A model generated the notes under the pieces. That model was not told where the DNA came from. It searched no databases and was given only the letters and a program-made list of their open reading frames with translations. This document shows positions 33,255 to 42,361 of a DNA stretch of 64,000 nucleotides, piece by piece (the first letter of the stretch is position 1; each line of letters begins with the position of its first letter). The position numbers and the translations under genes were made by a program. Source of the DNA: G016756615 sp035556195 (GTDB lineage Bacteria > Pseudomonadota > Alphaproteobacteria > Rhizobiales > Rhizobiaceae); contig DATMFK010000045.1 in the NCBI GenBank assembly GCA_035556195.1, forward strand, positions 1 through 64,000, written 5' to 3'.

Positions 33255-34148
33255 CTATTCCGCGGCAATGGCGCGCTTGGGCTGAACCTCTGCAGAGTAG
33301 TCGTTCATCAGTGTCTTGACGATCTCGCCGACCTCGAAACGATACGGCCCGATTTCGGAGACCGGCGTGACCTCGGCGGCCGTGCCGGTGAGGAAGCACT
33401 GCTCAAAGCCTTCCAGTTCCTCGGGTTGGATGGCGCGCTCGACGACCTCGAAGCCGCGACGGCGGGCGAGATCGATTACGGTCCTGCGCGTGATGCCGTC
33501 CAGGAAACAATCCGGTGTCGGCGTGAGGATCTTGCCGTCCTTGATGAAGAAGATGTTGGCGCCGGTGGCTTCGGCCACCTGGCCGCGCCAGTCGAGCATC
33601 ATGGCGTCGGAATACCCCTTGGCCTCGGCTGCGTGCTTGGACAGGGTGCAGATCATATACAGGCCCGCCGCCTTGGCCTTGGAGGGCGCGGTGCGCGGGT
33701 CCGGACGACGATACTCGGCCAGGTCGAGCCGGATGCCCTTCAGCTTCTGGGCCGGATCGAAATAGCTGGGCCATTGCCAGATGGCGATGGCGCAATGGAT
33801 CGTGTTGCCCTGCGCCGAGACGCCGAGCTGCTCGCTTCCACGCCAGGCGATCGGGCGCACATAGGCATCTTCGAAGCCCTGCTTCTTCAGCAGTTCGCGG
33901 CAAGCGTCATCGATCTCGGCCACGCTGTAGGGAATGCTGAAGCCGAGAATCCGGGCAGATTCGTGCAGGCGCTCGGTGTGTTCGGTGAGCTTGAAAATCT
34001 CGCCGCCATAGGCGCGCTCGCCCTCGAATACCGCACTCGCATAGTGGAGGCCGTGGGTGAGCACGTGAATCTTGGCGTCGGCCCATCTGACGAACTGGCC
34101 GTTCATCCAGATGAAGCCGTCGAGTTGATCAAAAGGAACGGATGCCAT
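33255..34148 (-). CDS. ilvE: Branched-chain amino acid aminotransferase
   Basis: 297 aa class-IV PLP enzyme that forms Leu, Ile and Val from their keto acids with glutamate. Motifs: HGLHYASAVFEGERAY, VRPIAWRG, the SKAKAAG segment with the PLP lysine (K157/K159), and the GQVAEATGANIFF and CFLTGTAAEVTPV signatures. ATG 34148 is normal in length. Divergent from the MarR gene across 193 bp. Confidence 0.96.
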   Translation of the reverse strand: MASVPFDQLDGFIWMNGQFVRWADAKIHVLTHGLHYASAVFEGERAYGGEIFKLTEHTERLHESARILGFSIPYSVAEIDDACRELLKKQGFEDAYVRPIAWRGSEQLGVSAQGNTIHCAIAIWQWPSYFDPAQKLKGIRLDLAEYRRPDPRTAPSKAKAAGLYMICTLSKHAAEAKGYSDAMMLDWRGQVAEATGANIFFIKDGKILTPTPDCFLDGITRRTVIDLARRRGFEVVERAIQPEELEGFEQCFLTGTAAEVTPVSEIGPYRFEVGEIVKTLMNDYSAEVQPKRAIAAE

Positions 34149-34329
34149 GAATGTCTCCCATGGGCCGGATCATTGTTGATTGTCGTCCGCGGCACGAATG
34201 ATGCGGGCTCAAGCGTAAGCGGAGCACAATCCGAAGGCAAATTTGAGGGAAATTCCGGAGAAGCCGTTTTTCCTTGCCTTTTCGTTCGAATTCCGCCGAA
34301 AAGCTTGACCAAAATTACCAGCGCACCCA

Positions 34330-34356
34330 ATTTATGTCAACATGACTGACATAAAT
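34330..34356. promoter_or_regulatory. Palindrome over the MarR start codon, candidate autoregulatory operator
   Basis: ATTTATGTCA and TGACATAAAT, perfect ten-base arms, flank a seven-base spacer that contains the ATG at 34342. A TTGACC (34305-34310) lies about 18-20 bases upstream of the left arm, so the site overlaps the expected -10 and start of transcription. This suits self-repression by a MarR dimer. Confidence 0.6.
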
Positions 34357-34881
34357 GGCAATCTCGGGATTACCATGGCCGAACGCATCGCCGAACACGC
34401 CAAGCCGATCAGGACGGCTCTGACGCTGGAAGACGGCATCGATTTTACCATTATCGAGCTTTTCTTCTTCGCCTATCGCGATTTCACCTCCGACCCCGAC
34501 GTCCTTTTGGCGGACTATGGCTTCGGTCGCGCGCATCACCGTGTCCTCCATTTCGTGAACCGTAGGCCGGGCCTTACCGTGGCCGAGTTGCTCGAAGTCC
34601 TGCAAATCACCAAGCAGAGCCTGGCACGGGTACTGAAGCAGCTTATCGATACCGGCCATGTCATTCAGGTGCAGGGGCCGCGTGACCGGCGCCAGCGCGA
34701 GCTTTATCCTACGGCCAAGGGTCGCACCCTCGCGCTGGCGCTCGCGCGGCCACAGTCACGCCGCATCCATGCTGCACTTGAAGAGGCTGGTCCAAGTGAG
34801 CGGGAGGCGATCGAACGCTTCCTGAAGGCCATGGTGAACGCCGAACTCAGGGCTCAGATCGACAATCGGCCCAGAGAGTAG
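34342..34881 (+). CDS. MarR-family transcriptional regulator (PetP-like)
   Basis: 179 aa winged-helix protein with the MarR core RRPGLTVAELLEVLQITKQSLARVLKQLIDTGHV and the wing RDRRQRELYPTAKG. The gene lies directly upstream of an OmpR-type response regulator, the petP-petR arrangement of alphaproteobacteria. No ribosome site precedes ATG 34342, so it may be leaderless; ATG 34375 is a possible internal start. A long palindrome spans the start codon. Confidence 0.85.
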   Translation: MTDINGNLGITMAERIAEHAKPIRTALTLEDGIDFTIIELFFFAYRDFTSDPDVLLADYGFGRAHHRVLHFVNRRPGLTVAELLEVLQITKQSLARVLKQLIDTGHVIQVQGPRDRRQRELYPTAKGRTLALALARPQSRRIHAALEEAGPSEREAIERFLKAMVNAELRAQIDNRPRE

Positions 34882-34909
34882 GATAGTCTGTAAACGGGGA
34901 GGGAAGCGT

Positions 34910-35629
34910 ATGGAGGCAGTCCAGATGACCGACTCATCTTCCGTGCCGGATGATGACGCTCCGCATTTGCTTGTCGTCGACGATGACACACGTATCCGTA
35001 ACTTGCTGAAGCAATACCTGACGGAGAACGGCTTCCGCGTGACGGTGGCTGGGACGGCGGCCGAGGCGCGACGCAGGCTTGCCGGCCTGGATTTCGATCT
35101 CATCGTTCTCGACGTGATGATGCCGGGCGAAAGCGGAGTCGATCTCACCAAATCGCTGCGTGACGAACGCGACGTCCCGATTCTGATGCTGACGGCGCTG
35201 TCGGAGACGGAGAGCCGCATCACCGGATTGGAGGCGGGTGCCGACGACTACCTGCCCAAGCCATTCGATCCGCGCGAGCTGATTCTCAGGATCAGCAACA
35301 TCCTGCGTCGCGGCGGACCGCAAAGTGTGCCCAAGGTGGAGCAGATCGTCTTTGGCCCCTATACCTTCCAGATCGCCAAGCGCGAGCTGAAGCGCGGCGG
35401 CGAGGCCCTGCGCCTGACCGACAGGGAGCAGGAAATCCTGGCGATCTTCGCCGGACGGGCGGGCGAGACCATTCCCCGCCACGAGCTCGTGGCCGGCGAA
35501 TCAGAAGTGGGCGAGCGCACCATCGACGTCCAGATCAACCGACTGCGGCGCAAGATCGAGCGCGATCCATCCAATCCGGTCTGGCTTCAGACTGTTCGCG
35601 GCATCGGATATCGACTCAGCGTCGAATAG
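34910..35629 (+). CDS. petR: OmpR/PhoB-type response regulator (PetR-like)
   Basis: 239 aa. Receiver domain (phospho-acceptor Asp in LIVLDVMMPGE, with VDDD near the N-terminus) and a winged-helix DNA-binding domain (REQEILAIFAGRAGETIPRHEL and TIDVQINRLRRKIERDP). The gap to MarR is 28 bp. ATG 34910 and ATG 34925 both have good sites; the longer form is listed. The cognate kinase follows, 77-101 bp on. The petR name rests on the MarR neighbour and is tentative. Confidence 0.9.
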   Translation: MEAVQMTDSSSVPDDDAPHLLVVDDDTRIRNLLKQYLTENGFRVTVAGTAAEARRRLAGLDFDLIVLDVMMPGESGVDLTKSLRDERDVPILMLTALSETESRITGLEAGADDYLPKPFDPRELILRISNILRRGGPQSVPKVEQIVFGPYTFQIAKRELKRGGEALRLTDREQEILAIFAGRAGETIPRHELVAGESEVGERTIDVQINRLRRKIERDPSNPVWLQTVRGIGYRLSVE

Positions 35630-35730
35630 ACCCTGCGTCGACAAGGGCGGATGACGCCCAGGTTCCATCGGGGCCGTCGACATCCTAGATTAGTGCCTGC
35701 GGCGGCATGGGGCCGCCGACGGAAAGGCGT

Positions 35731-37194
35731 ATGGCGGCATCGGACATCCCATCGGCGGACAAGGCGAGAACGCCGTCGCGCGCTGTGCGCGTGGGGGGCG
35801 GCACTCAGCCAGAAGAAGCGTCCAGCAGTTCCCCGAAAGCTCGCCGGGCGGGCTTCTTCCCCCACAACTGGCGGCGCTTCTGGCGACTCGTTTCGCGCTA
35901 TATGCCGAAGCGCCTTTACGCGCGCTCGCTCATCATCGTAATCGCGCCGATGATCCTGTTGCAGTCGGTCATCGCCTTCATGTTCATGGAAAGGCATTGG
36001 CAGACCGTCACGCAGCGCTTGTCGCAAGCGGTCACCCGCGACATCGCGGGGATCATCGACATGATCGAAACCTATCCGCCGGGCGACAATTATGCCGACG
36101 TGATCCGTATCGCGCAGGACAGGCTCTCCCTCAAGATCGACCTGCTGCCACCTGCCCCGCTGCCCGCGCCGGGGCCGAAGCCGTTCTTCTCGATCCTCGA
36201 TCATATTCTGAGCGAAGAGATCACCAAGCAGATCAACCGACCGTTCTGGCTCGACACGGTCGGCAATTCCAATATCGTGGAGATCCGTATCCAGCTTGAA
36301 GACAAGGTGCTGCGGGTTTTCGCCAGGCGCAGCCAGGCCTACGCGTCGAACACGCATATCTTCCTGCTATGGATGGTCGGCACGTCGTTGGTCCTGCTGA
36401 CCATCGCAATTCCCTTCCTGCGCAACCAGATCCGCCCCATCATGCAACTCGCCGAGGCCGCCGAAAGCTTCGGCAAGGGCAGGCCGACGCCCAGCGACTT
36501 CAAGCCGCGCGGTGCCGAGGAGGTCCGGCGCGCCGGCGTCGCCTTCCTGCAGATGCGTGAACGCATCGAGCGGCAGATCGAGCAGCGCACGGCGATGCTC
36601 ACCGGCGTCAGTCATGACCTGCGCACGATCCTCACGCGCTTCAAACTTCAGCTCGCACTGGCCGGCAAGAAGATCGACACGACGGCGCTCAACCAGGACA
36701 TAGACGACATGCAGTCGATGCTGGAAGGCTATCTCGCCTTCGCTCGCGGCGAAGCCGCGGAGGACACCGGCCGCTTCGATCTCAAATGCTATCTCGACAA
36801 GCTGGGCGAAGAGGCAAAGCTGCGCAAGCGAGGTTTCACAGCCTCGATGGCCGGCAAGCCGGAAGTCCAGGTCAGGCCGAACGCCTTTTCGCGCCTGCTC
36901 GGCAATCTTGTCGGCAATGCCTTTCGGTACGCCAAGAACGTCAAGGTGACTGCAATCCACACACGCGGCGCCCTGATCGTGACGATCGAAGATGACGGCC
37001 CGGGAATCCCGCCCGAACGCCGCGAGGATGTTTTCAAGCCTTTCGTGCGGCTCGATTCCGCACGGCAGGACGTCGGCGGCACCGGCCTAGGCCTGGCAAT
37101 CGCCCGCGACATCGCTCGCAGCCATGGCGGCGACATCACGCTGGACGACAGTGCGATGGGAGGGCTCAAGGCGACGATCAAGGTTCCGGCCTGA
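35731..37194 (+). CDS. EnvZ-like sensor histidine kinase
   Basis: 487 aa. Basic N-terminus, two membrane helices (about 66-86 and 209-229) bounding a periplasmic sensor domain, a HAMP segment, then the H-box GVSHDLRTILTRF (His 295; the usual Pro after Thr is Ile), N-box NLVGNAFRYAKN, and G boxes EDDGPGIP and GTGLGLAIA. It should phosphorylate the preceding regulator. Start 35731 is chosen for GGAAAGG upstream; ATG 35707 is also in frame. Confidence 0.92.
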   Translation: MAASDIPSADKARTPSRAVRVGGGTQPEEASSSSPKARRAGFFPHNWRRFWRLVSRYMPKRLYARSLIIVIAPMILLQSVIAFMFMERHWQTVTQRLSQAVTRDIAGIIDMIETYPPGDNYADVIRIAQDRLSLKIDLLPPAPLPAPGPKPFFSILDHILSEEITKQINRPFWLDTVGNSNIVEIRIQLEDKVLRVFARRSQAYASNTHIFLLWMVGTSLVLLTIAIPFLRNQIRPIMQLAEAAESFGKGRPTPSDFKPRGAEEVRRAGVAFLQMRERIERQIEQRTAMLTGVSHDLRTILTRFKLQLALAGKKIDTTALNQDIDDMQSMLEGYLAFARGEAAEDTGRFDLKCYLDKLGEEAKLRKRGFTASMAGKPEVQVRPNAFSRLLGNLVGNAFRYAKNVKVTAIHTRGALIVTIEDDGPGIPPERREDVFKPFVRLDSARQDVGGTGLGLAIARDIARSHGGDITLDDSAMGGLKATIKVPA

Positions 37195-37393
37195 TCGAGC
37201 GGTCGAGACCGTTCTGGAGCCGAATACGATCACTTGGCGTCGCGCGACTGCGGCTGACTTCGACGACACGGCCGCCCCGCGGCCGAAAGACCGCGCGGGC
37301 CGCCAAGCCCTTCATCCTCCCGTCATGCAATCCTGATCAAAGGCGCTCAGATGAGGCGTGCCGCCGATTCCCCTGGCCGCCGGAAGACGGGAA

Positions 37394-38416
37394 TTGCCTT
37401 TGCGAATCCTGATGGTGACGGACGCCTGGCGGCCTCAGATCAATGGTGTCGTCCACACGTTGGAGCGTCTTTCCGCGACGCTGCTGGCTTCGGGTGTCGA
37501 AACGCGCTTCCTGACGCCCGCTGGCTTTCCTACCCTGCCCCTGCCAACCTACCCCGATATCCGGCTGGCGCTGACGACGCCTCGTCACGTGGCGCGGCTG
37601 ATCGAGCAGACGGCTCCCGATCACATTCACATCGTGACCGAGGGACCACTCGGGCTGATGGCGCGCCGCCATTGCCTTGCAATGCAGCGGCCGTTCACGA
37701 CCAGCTATCACACGCGCTTTCCCGAGTATCTCAGGGCGCGACTGCCCGTGCCGGAGGAATGGACCTACCGCTGGCTCCGCAACTTCCACAATGCGGGACA
37801 GGGAACGCTGGTGGCGACACAGTCGCTGGCCAGGAATCTCACTGCCCGCGGCTTCAAGAGATTGAAGCCCTGGACGCGCGGCGTCGACACCGGGCTGTTC
37901 AGGCCGGATCGGCGTCGGGACCTCGATTTCCCGAGACCCATCTTTCTCTGCGTCGGCCGGGTTGCCGTGGAGAAGAACCTGCCGGCCTTCCTCGAGCTCG
38001 ATCTGCCCGGGAGCAAGCTCGTGGTCGGCGACGGGCCCGAACTCGAGCGATTGCGGGCAAAGTACCCCCAGGTCTTTTTTCTCGGCCATAAGCCGACGGA
38101 GGACCTCGCCAACCTCTATGCCTCGGCCGACGTCTTCGTCTTCCCAAGCCGCACGGACACGTTCGGCAATGTCATCATAGAGGCGCTCGCGAGCGGCACG
38201 CCGGTAGCCGCTTATCCAGTCACGGGCCCGATCGACATCATCGGGGACGGCAAAGGAGGGATCGTCTCGGACGATCTGGGAACGGCTGCCCTCTCGGCGC
38301 TCGATATCAGCCGCGATCAGGCGCTGGCCAAGGCGCTGCGCTACAGCTGGGATGCATGCGCCGAAATGTTCATGGATGCGGTGCGCTCGGCCTTGGCGGA
38401 CATTCCGCGCACGTGA
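37394..38416 (+). CDS. Glycosyltransferase, family GT4
   Basis: About 340 aa GT-B enzyme. N-terminal domain RILMVTDAWRPQINGVVHTLERLS and C-terminal domain with CVGRVAVEKNLPAF, DGPELERL and the EX7E-like segment PSRTDTFGNVIIEALASGTPVAAY. Retaining GT4 transferases attach sugars from UDP/GDP donors to lipids or polysaccharides; the acceptor is unknown. A TTG at 37394 with GGAAG upstream is preferred; a GTG at 37358 would add 12 residues. Possibly in the kinase transcript. Confidence 0.8.
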   Translation: MPLRILMVTDAWRPQINGVVHTLERLSATLLASGVETRFLTPAGFPTLPLPTYPDIRLALTTPRHVARLIEQTAPDHIHIVTEGPLGLMARRHCLAMQRPFTTSYHTRFPEYLRARLPVPEEWTYRWLRNFHNAGQGTLVATQSLARNLTARGFKRLKPWTRGVDTGLFRPDRRRDLDFPRPIFLCVGRVAVEKNLPAFLELDLPGSKLVVGDGPELERLRAKYPQVFFLGHKPTEDLANLYASADVFVFPSRTDTFGNVIIEALASGTPVAAYPVTGPIDIIGDGKGGIVSDDLGTAALSALDISRDQALAKALRYSWDACAEMFMDAVRSALADIPRT

Positions 38417-38587
38417 AGTCCGCAGGCCAGAGCGATCGACCGCTCGCGCTGCCCCCTGCCTGACATCTCCCCCTTGAAGGTTAGACGTTCACAGACCTCG
38501 CGTCTCGTCGGCGCTTCGTCCAACACCGTCCGGCAGAACGGCGGCGCGCCTGCGCGGCAGGCGCATCGCCATGACCATCTGCTGCGC

Positions 38588-38950
38588 CTAAAATAGACGA
38601 CCGCCATTCGGAACCTTGCGCTCGATCGCGCCCAGAACGACGTCGCCGTTCTCGTCAGGAAAACCGAGGGTGAGCACTTCGGACATGAACTTGCCGATCT
38701 GGCGCGGCGGGAAATTGACGACGGCGAAGACCTGCCTGCCGACCAAGGTCTCCGGCGTGTAGTGCCTGGTGATCTGCGCGGAGGATTTCTTGATGCCGAT
38801 CTCCGGCCCGAAATCTATCCTGAGCTTGATCGCCGGCTTGCGCGCCTCGGGAAGCGGCTCCGCTTCGACGATCGTTCCGGCGCGGATGTCGACACGATCG
38901 AAATCGGCAAACGTGATGTCGGGCCGGCGTGGCCCGCCTCCGGCTCCCAT
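38588..38950 (-). CDS. csaA: CsaA-type tRNA-binding protein (secretion chaperone-like)
   Basis: 120 aa single OB fold of the tRNA_bind/CsaA family (FADFDRVDIRAGTIVEAEPLP, FAVVNFPPRQIGKFMSEVLTLGF). CsaA was described as an export-related chaperone and it binds tRNA. ATG 38950 follows GAGAGGG. It starts 8 bp after the YbjN gene and is its partner in a two-gene unit. Confidence 0.9.
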   Translation of the reverse strand: MGAGGGPRRPDITFADFDRVDIRAGTIVEAEPLPEARKPAIKLRIDFGPEIGIKKSSAQITRHYTPETLVGRQVFAVVNFPPRQIGKFMSEVLTLGFPDENGDVVLGAIERKVPNGGRLF

Positions 38951-38958
38951 GATCCCTC

Positions 38959-39459
38959 TCAGGCGTTGCCGTAGGTTTCGAATAGCACCCCGGCCAGAGC
39001 CTCCTTGGCCGAGACACCCGACCAGACGACGAACTGGAATGCCTGAAAGTAACATTCGCAAGCGTCGAGCGCACTGGAAAGCAGCACCTCGACCTGTTGA
39101 CTGGTCGGCTCGACTCCACCGGCCAGGAGCAGCGACTGCCGGAACATGATGGCGCCTTCCTGCTCCCACAGGTCGAAATGACCGAACAGCATCTGTTCGT
39201 TGATGAGCGAAAGAAGACGCAGGATCTCAAGCGTCCGGGCTTCTGGAACCTTGATGTCGAATGCGCAGGCGAGATGCAGGGCCTCGAAATCCTCCATCCA
39301 GGAAAAGGAGACGTGATAGTCGGTCCAGCTTCCAGCGACCGAGATCGAAATCTCGTCGTCACCGTTGCGCTCGAACGACCATTCATTCGCGTCCGCGACC
39401 TGCTCGATCACGTCCACGGGATGGGAATCGCGTGCAATATCGAGTTCAACGAGTTCCAT
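38959..39459 (-). CDS. YbjN domain-containing protein
   Basis: 166 aa, soluble, one YbjN domain (ELVELDIARDSHPVDVIEQV, WSFERNGDDEISISVAGSW, LWEQEGAIMFRQSLLLAGG). YbjN-type proteins are often called putative sensory-transduction regulators; molecular role unclear. ATG 39459 lies just past AGGAAATTTTTTTG. Upstream of csaA in the same direction; downstream overlap none. Confidence 0.85.
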   Translation of the reverse strand: MELVELDIARDSHPVDVIEQVADANEWSFERNGDDEISISVAGSWTDYHVSFSWMEDFEALHLACAFDIKVPEARTLEILRLLSLINEQMLFGHFDLWEQEGAIMFRQSLLLAGGVEPTSQQVEVLLSSALDACECYFQAFQFVVWSGVSAKEALAGVLFETYGNA

Positions 39460-39775
39460 CAAAAAAATTTCCTGTCGTTCTGGGAGCGCCGGCTCCGTTG
39501 GAGGGCACACGACAACAATCAAAAACGCGGACGGGAGAAGGGTGGTACGATACGAGGTTCCCCTGCCGGGCCTCCCGCCGCCCGGCGCATGATCCCGCTT
39601 CCGAATCATGCAACAAATTCAGTCTATTGATGGAGAGTCGCGGCGCCAGCCCCTTTTTGTTGACGGCGCCTGCCGGATGTGGATAGCCGGCTCGTCGCTC
39701 AATTCAGGCGCCTGCCGTAAGCGATTCAGCGCAAAGCGTTTTTCGACTCTGCGCGGATGTGGAAAAGTTACCGAA
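39460..39775. other. Intergenic stretch between ybjN and ubiK
   Basis: No supported gene. It holds the ybjN promoter region and the 3' end of the ubiK transcript. A short word GGATGTGG occurs at about 39676, 39754 and 39797 (the last in ubiK); no terminator with a T-run is evident, although T-rich bases lie at the ubiK stop. Confidence 0.4.
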
Positions 39776-40090
39776 TTATTTTTTTGTACGAGGCTTGGAT
39801 GTGGCGGAAGGAGCCGCCTTTGCTGGGATGGGGCCGGCCTGGTCGGCGAGACGAGCCTCCAATTCCTCGATGCGCGCCGCCAATCGCTGGTTTTCCGCGC
39901 GCGCCTTTACGGCCATTTCACGTACGGCCTCGAACTCCTCCCGCTGGACGATCTCCATCGAGTTGAGCAGACGCTCGGCCTGGGCACGGAAGGCGGTCTC
40001 GACTTCGCGGCGCACGCCCTGCGCGGCGCCTGCCGCATCGGTCACCAGCCTGGCGAATTCGTCGAGAATGCGGTTCGGTCCGTTGGACAT
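39776..40090 (-). CDS. ubiK: UbiK-like ubiquinone biosynthesis accessory factor (BMFP family)
   Basis: 104 aa. A mostly helical coiled-coil protein (RILDEFARLVTDAAGAAQGVRREVE in pieces and LNSMEIVQREEFEAVREMAVKARAEN) with an Ala/Pro/Lys-rich tail, formerly DUF526. UbiK trimers aid O2-dependent ubiquinone synthesis and bind lipid. ATG 40090 (MSNGPNRILDEF) is the family start. Divergent from lgt. Confidence 0.85.
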   Translation of the reverse strand: MSNGPNRILDEFARLVTDAAGAAQGVRREVETAFRAQAERLLNSMEIVQREEFEAVREMAVKARAENQRLAARIEELEARLADQAGPIPAKAAPSATSKPRTKK

Positions 40091-40244
40091 GTCAGAAAAC
40101 CTCGCGTGGTGAAAAGGACGTAGTTCGCAAGATGGCGGATTGCAAGGAGGAACCGACACGACGGACCGCATCGCCTCTGCTCGCCGCCTTGACCCGGCCA
40201 AAACCCTGCCGCATGGTCCGCGCCGACCCGACCGGGAGACTTCC

Positions 40245-41111
40245 TTGAGCGAATATCTGAGCTTGCCGCTTGCGGCCCTGCCCTTCCCAAATATCGATCC
40301 GATCATCTTCCAGATCGGCCCCTTCGCGGTGCACTGGTATGGTCTCGCCTATATTGTCGGCATCCTGTTCGCCTGGTGGTACGGCAAGCGCCTCGTGACC
40401 AATCCTCGGCTGTGGCCGGGTGGCGCGCTGCCGATGAAGCCCACCGATCTCGACGATTTCGTCGTCTGGGCCGCCGTCGGGGTCGTGCTCGGGGGGCGTA
40501 TCGGCTACGTGCTGTTCTACGATTTCGAGCGGTATCTCGCCAATCCGCTGGACATCATCGCGGTTTGGCAAGGTGGAATGTCCTTTCACGGCGGGTTCAC
40601 CGGCTGCACCGTCGCAATGATCTTCTTCGCCCGCTCGCGCGGCATCGGCGTTTGGACGATGTTCGATGTCATCGCGGCGGGCGTGCCGGTCGGTCTGGGG
40701 CTGGTGCGCTTGACGAACTTCATCAATTCGGAGCTCTGGGGCCGGGTGACGGGCGTGCCGTGGGCGGTCGAGTTCCCGAATGGTGGCCCCTTCACCCGCC
40801 ACCCCAGCCAGCTCTACGAGGCGGCCCTGGAGGGCCTCGTCCTGTTCTGCGTCCTGCGCATCCTGACCCATAGCCTTCTCAAGCTGAAAGAGCCGGGTTT
40901 CGTATCGGGCGCCTTCGTCACCGGCTATGGCCTCTCGCGTATCTTTGTCGAGTTCTTCCGCGAACCCGACGCCCAACTCGGCTATCTCCTTGGCGGCTGG
41001 CTGACCATGGGCATGCTTCTTTCCATTCCGATGGTGCTTGTTGGCGTGTGGGCCATGATTGCCGCCTCCGCTCGAAAACCGGCAGAGTTGCTTGGAAAGC
41101 ATGATGGGTAG
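40245..41111 (+). CDS. lgt: Prolipoprotein diacylglyceryl transferase
   Basis: 288 aa inner-membrane enzyme that adds diacylglycerol from phosphatidylglycerol to lipobox cysteines. About seven membrane helices; catalytic and signature parts are HWYGLAYIVG, GRIGYVLFY, SFHGGFTG, and HPSQLYEA. The start is TTG at 40245 with GGGAG six bases before it; the earlier in-frame extension is not family-like. First gene of a chain lgt-midA-pgeF and so on; its substrates here include the lipoproteins at 17662 and 44333. Confidence 0.95.
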   Translation: MSEYLSLPLAALPFPNIDPIIFQIGPFAVHWYGLAYIVGILFAWWYGKRLVTNPRLWPGGALPMKPTDLDDFVVWAAVGVVLGGRIGYVLFYDFERYLANPLDIIAVWQGGMSFHGGFTGCTVAMIFFARSRGIGVWTMFDVIAAGVPVGLGLVRLTNFINSELWGRVTGVPWAVEFPNGGPFTRHPSQLYEAALEGLVLFCVLRILTHSLLKLKEPGFVSGAFVTGYGLSRIFVEFFREPDAQLGYLLGGWLTMGMLLSIPMVLVGVWAMIAASARKPAELLGKHDG

Positions 41112-41198
41112 CGTCGAAACACAGGAGAGTCCTTTGCGAGTCCGAACGAATACGTGGCCTTCCATGGCGCCGCGCGCCGCGGCGGCTCGCGGGCGGGC

Positions 41199-42278
41199 AT
41201 GAAGGACCTCAAGGCTCGCATTATCGATCTGATCGGTATGGAGGGGCCGATCCCCGTCGCGGACTATATGGCGATCTGCCTGTACGACCCCCGTCAGGGT
41301 TACTACACGACCCGCGAGCCCTTCGGCAGCGGCGGCGACTTCATCACGGCGCCGGAAGTGAGTCAGATGTTCGGGGAGCTGATCGGCGCCTGGATCGTGA
41401 CCGCCTGGCGAGCGCTGGGCCAGCCGATCCGCCCCACCATCGCGGAGATCGGCCCGGGCCGCGGCACGTTGATGAAGGACATGGTCCGCACGATCCTCCG
41501 GATCGCGCCCGACCTGCACGCTGCCGCCGATTTCCGGCTGGTGGAGGTCAGCCCTCGACTTGCCGAGGCGCAGGCTGCCACCCTGCGGGACATGCCGGGC
41601 CGCTTCGTCTGGCATCGCGATATCGACGAACTCCCTAACCAGCCTCTCTTCGTCGTCGGCAACGAACTCTTCGACGCGGTGCCGATCCGTCAATATGTCC
41701 GCGCCGCGGATGGCTGGCGCGAGCGCTGCGTCGCGGTCGACAACGGCAATCTCGTCTTCGCCGTCGGGGCCGGCTCCTTGAACGAAAGCCTGTTGCCCCC
41801 GGCTGCGGCCGACGCGCCCCAAGGCTCGATCGCCGAGATTGCACCGGCACGGGCCGCGTTGATGGAGAAGATCGCACGGCGGCTCGCCCAGCACGGAGGC
41901 GCGGGCCTCTTCATCGACTATGGCTATCTCACCCCGGCCATCGGCGATTCCTTCCAGGCGCTGAGGGGGCATGCCTATGCCGATCCGCTCGCCGAGCCGG
42001 GCAAGGCCGACCTTACTGCGCATGTCGATTTCGCGGCTCTAGCCACCCCTGCCCGCGCGGTCGGGCTTCACGCCCAGCTCGCCACGCAGGGCGACTTCCT
42101 GTTGCGCATGGGCCTGCTCGAACGCGCCGGCCGCCTCGGCGCGAATGCGGATGCGTCCGGCCGCGAGCGCATTTCCCAAGCAGTGCAGAGGCTCGCTGGT
42201 CCCGACGAGATGGGAGATCTGTTCAAGGTCATCGCCATCTCGACGCGCCCATTACCGCCCTTTGCCGAGGACGATTGA
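41199..42278 (+). CDS. MidA/NDUFAF7-like SAM-dependent methyltransferase
   Basis: 359 aa. Rossmann methyltransferase with EIGPGRGTLMKD, the N-terminal YDPRQGYYTTREPFGSGGDFITAPEVSQMFGE (in parts) and VGNELFDAVPI. The mitochondrial homologue dimethylates an arginine on complex I subunit NDUFS2 during assembly; the bacterial role is inferred. ATG 41199 gives the conserved N-terminus MKDLKARI; GTG 41154 is also open. Follows lgt by 87 bp. Confidence 0.9.
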   Translation: MKDLKARIIDLIGMEGPIPVADYMAICLYDPRQGYYTTREPFGSGGDFITAPEVSQMFGELIGAWIVTAWRALGQPIRPTIAEIGPGRGTLMKDMVRTILRIAPDLHAAADFRLVEVSPRLAEAQAATLRDMPGRFVWHRDIDELPNQPLFVVGNELFDAVPIRQYVRAADGWRERCVAVDNGNLVFAVGAGSLNESLLPPAAADAPQGSIAEIAPARAALMEKIARRLAQHGGAGLFIDYGYLTPAIGDSFQALRGHAYADPLAEPGKADLTAHVDFAALATPARAVGLHAQLATQGDFLLRMGLLERAGRLGANADASGRERISQAVQRLAGPDEMGDLFKVIAISTRPLPPFAEDD

Positions 42279-42361
42279 CACCCGGCTCGCCGCTGCCCAC
42301 TGTCCGCCCGATGGAAACGACCGGCTTGACGAACGCGGTCCAGACGTGAACAAGGCAGCCC

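Noticed and set aside
40092..42023. Long open frame on the minus strand opposite lgt and midA
   Set aside because: Shadow of two well-conserved plus-strand genes; no domain or start signal of its own.
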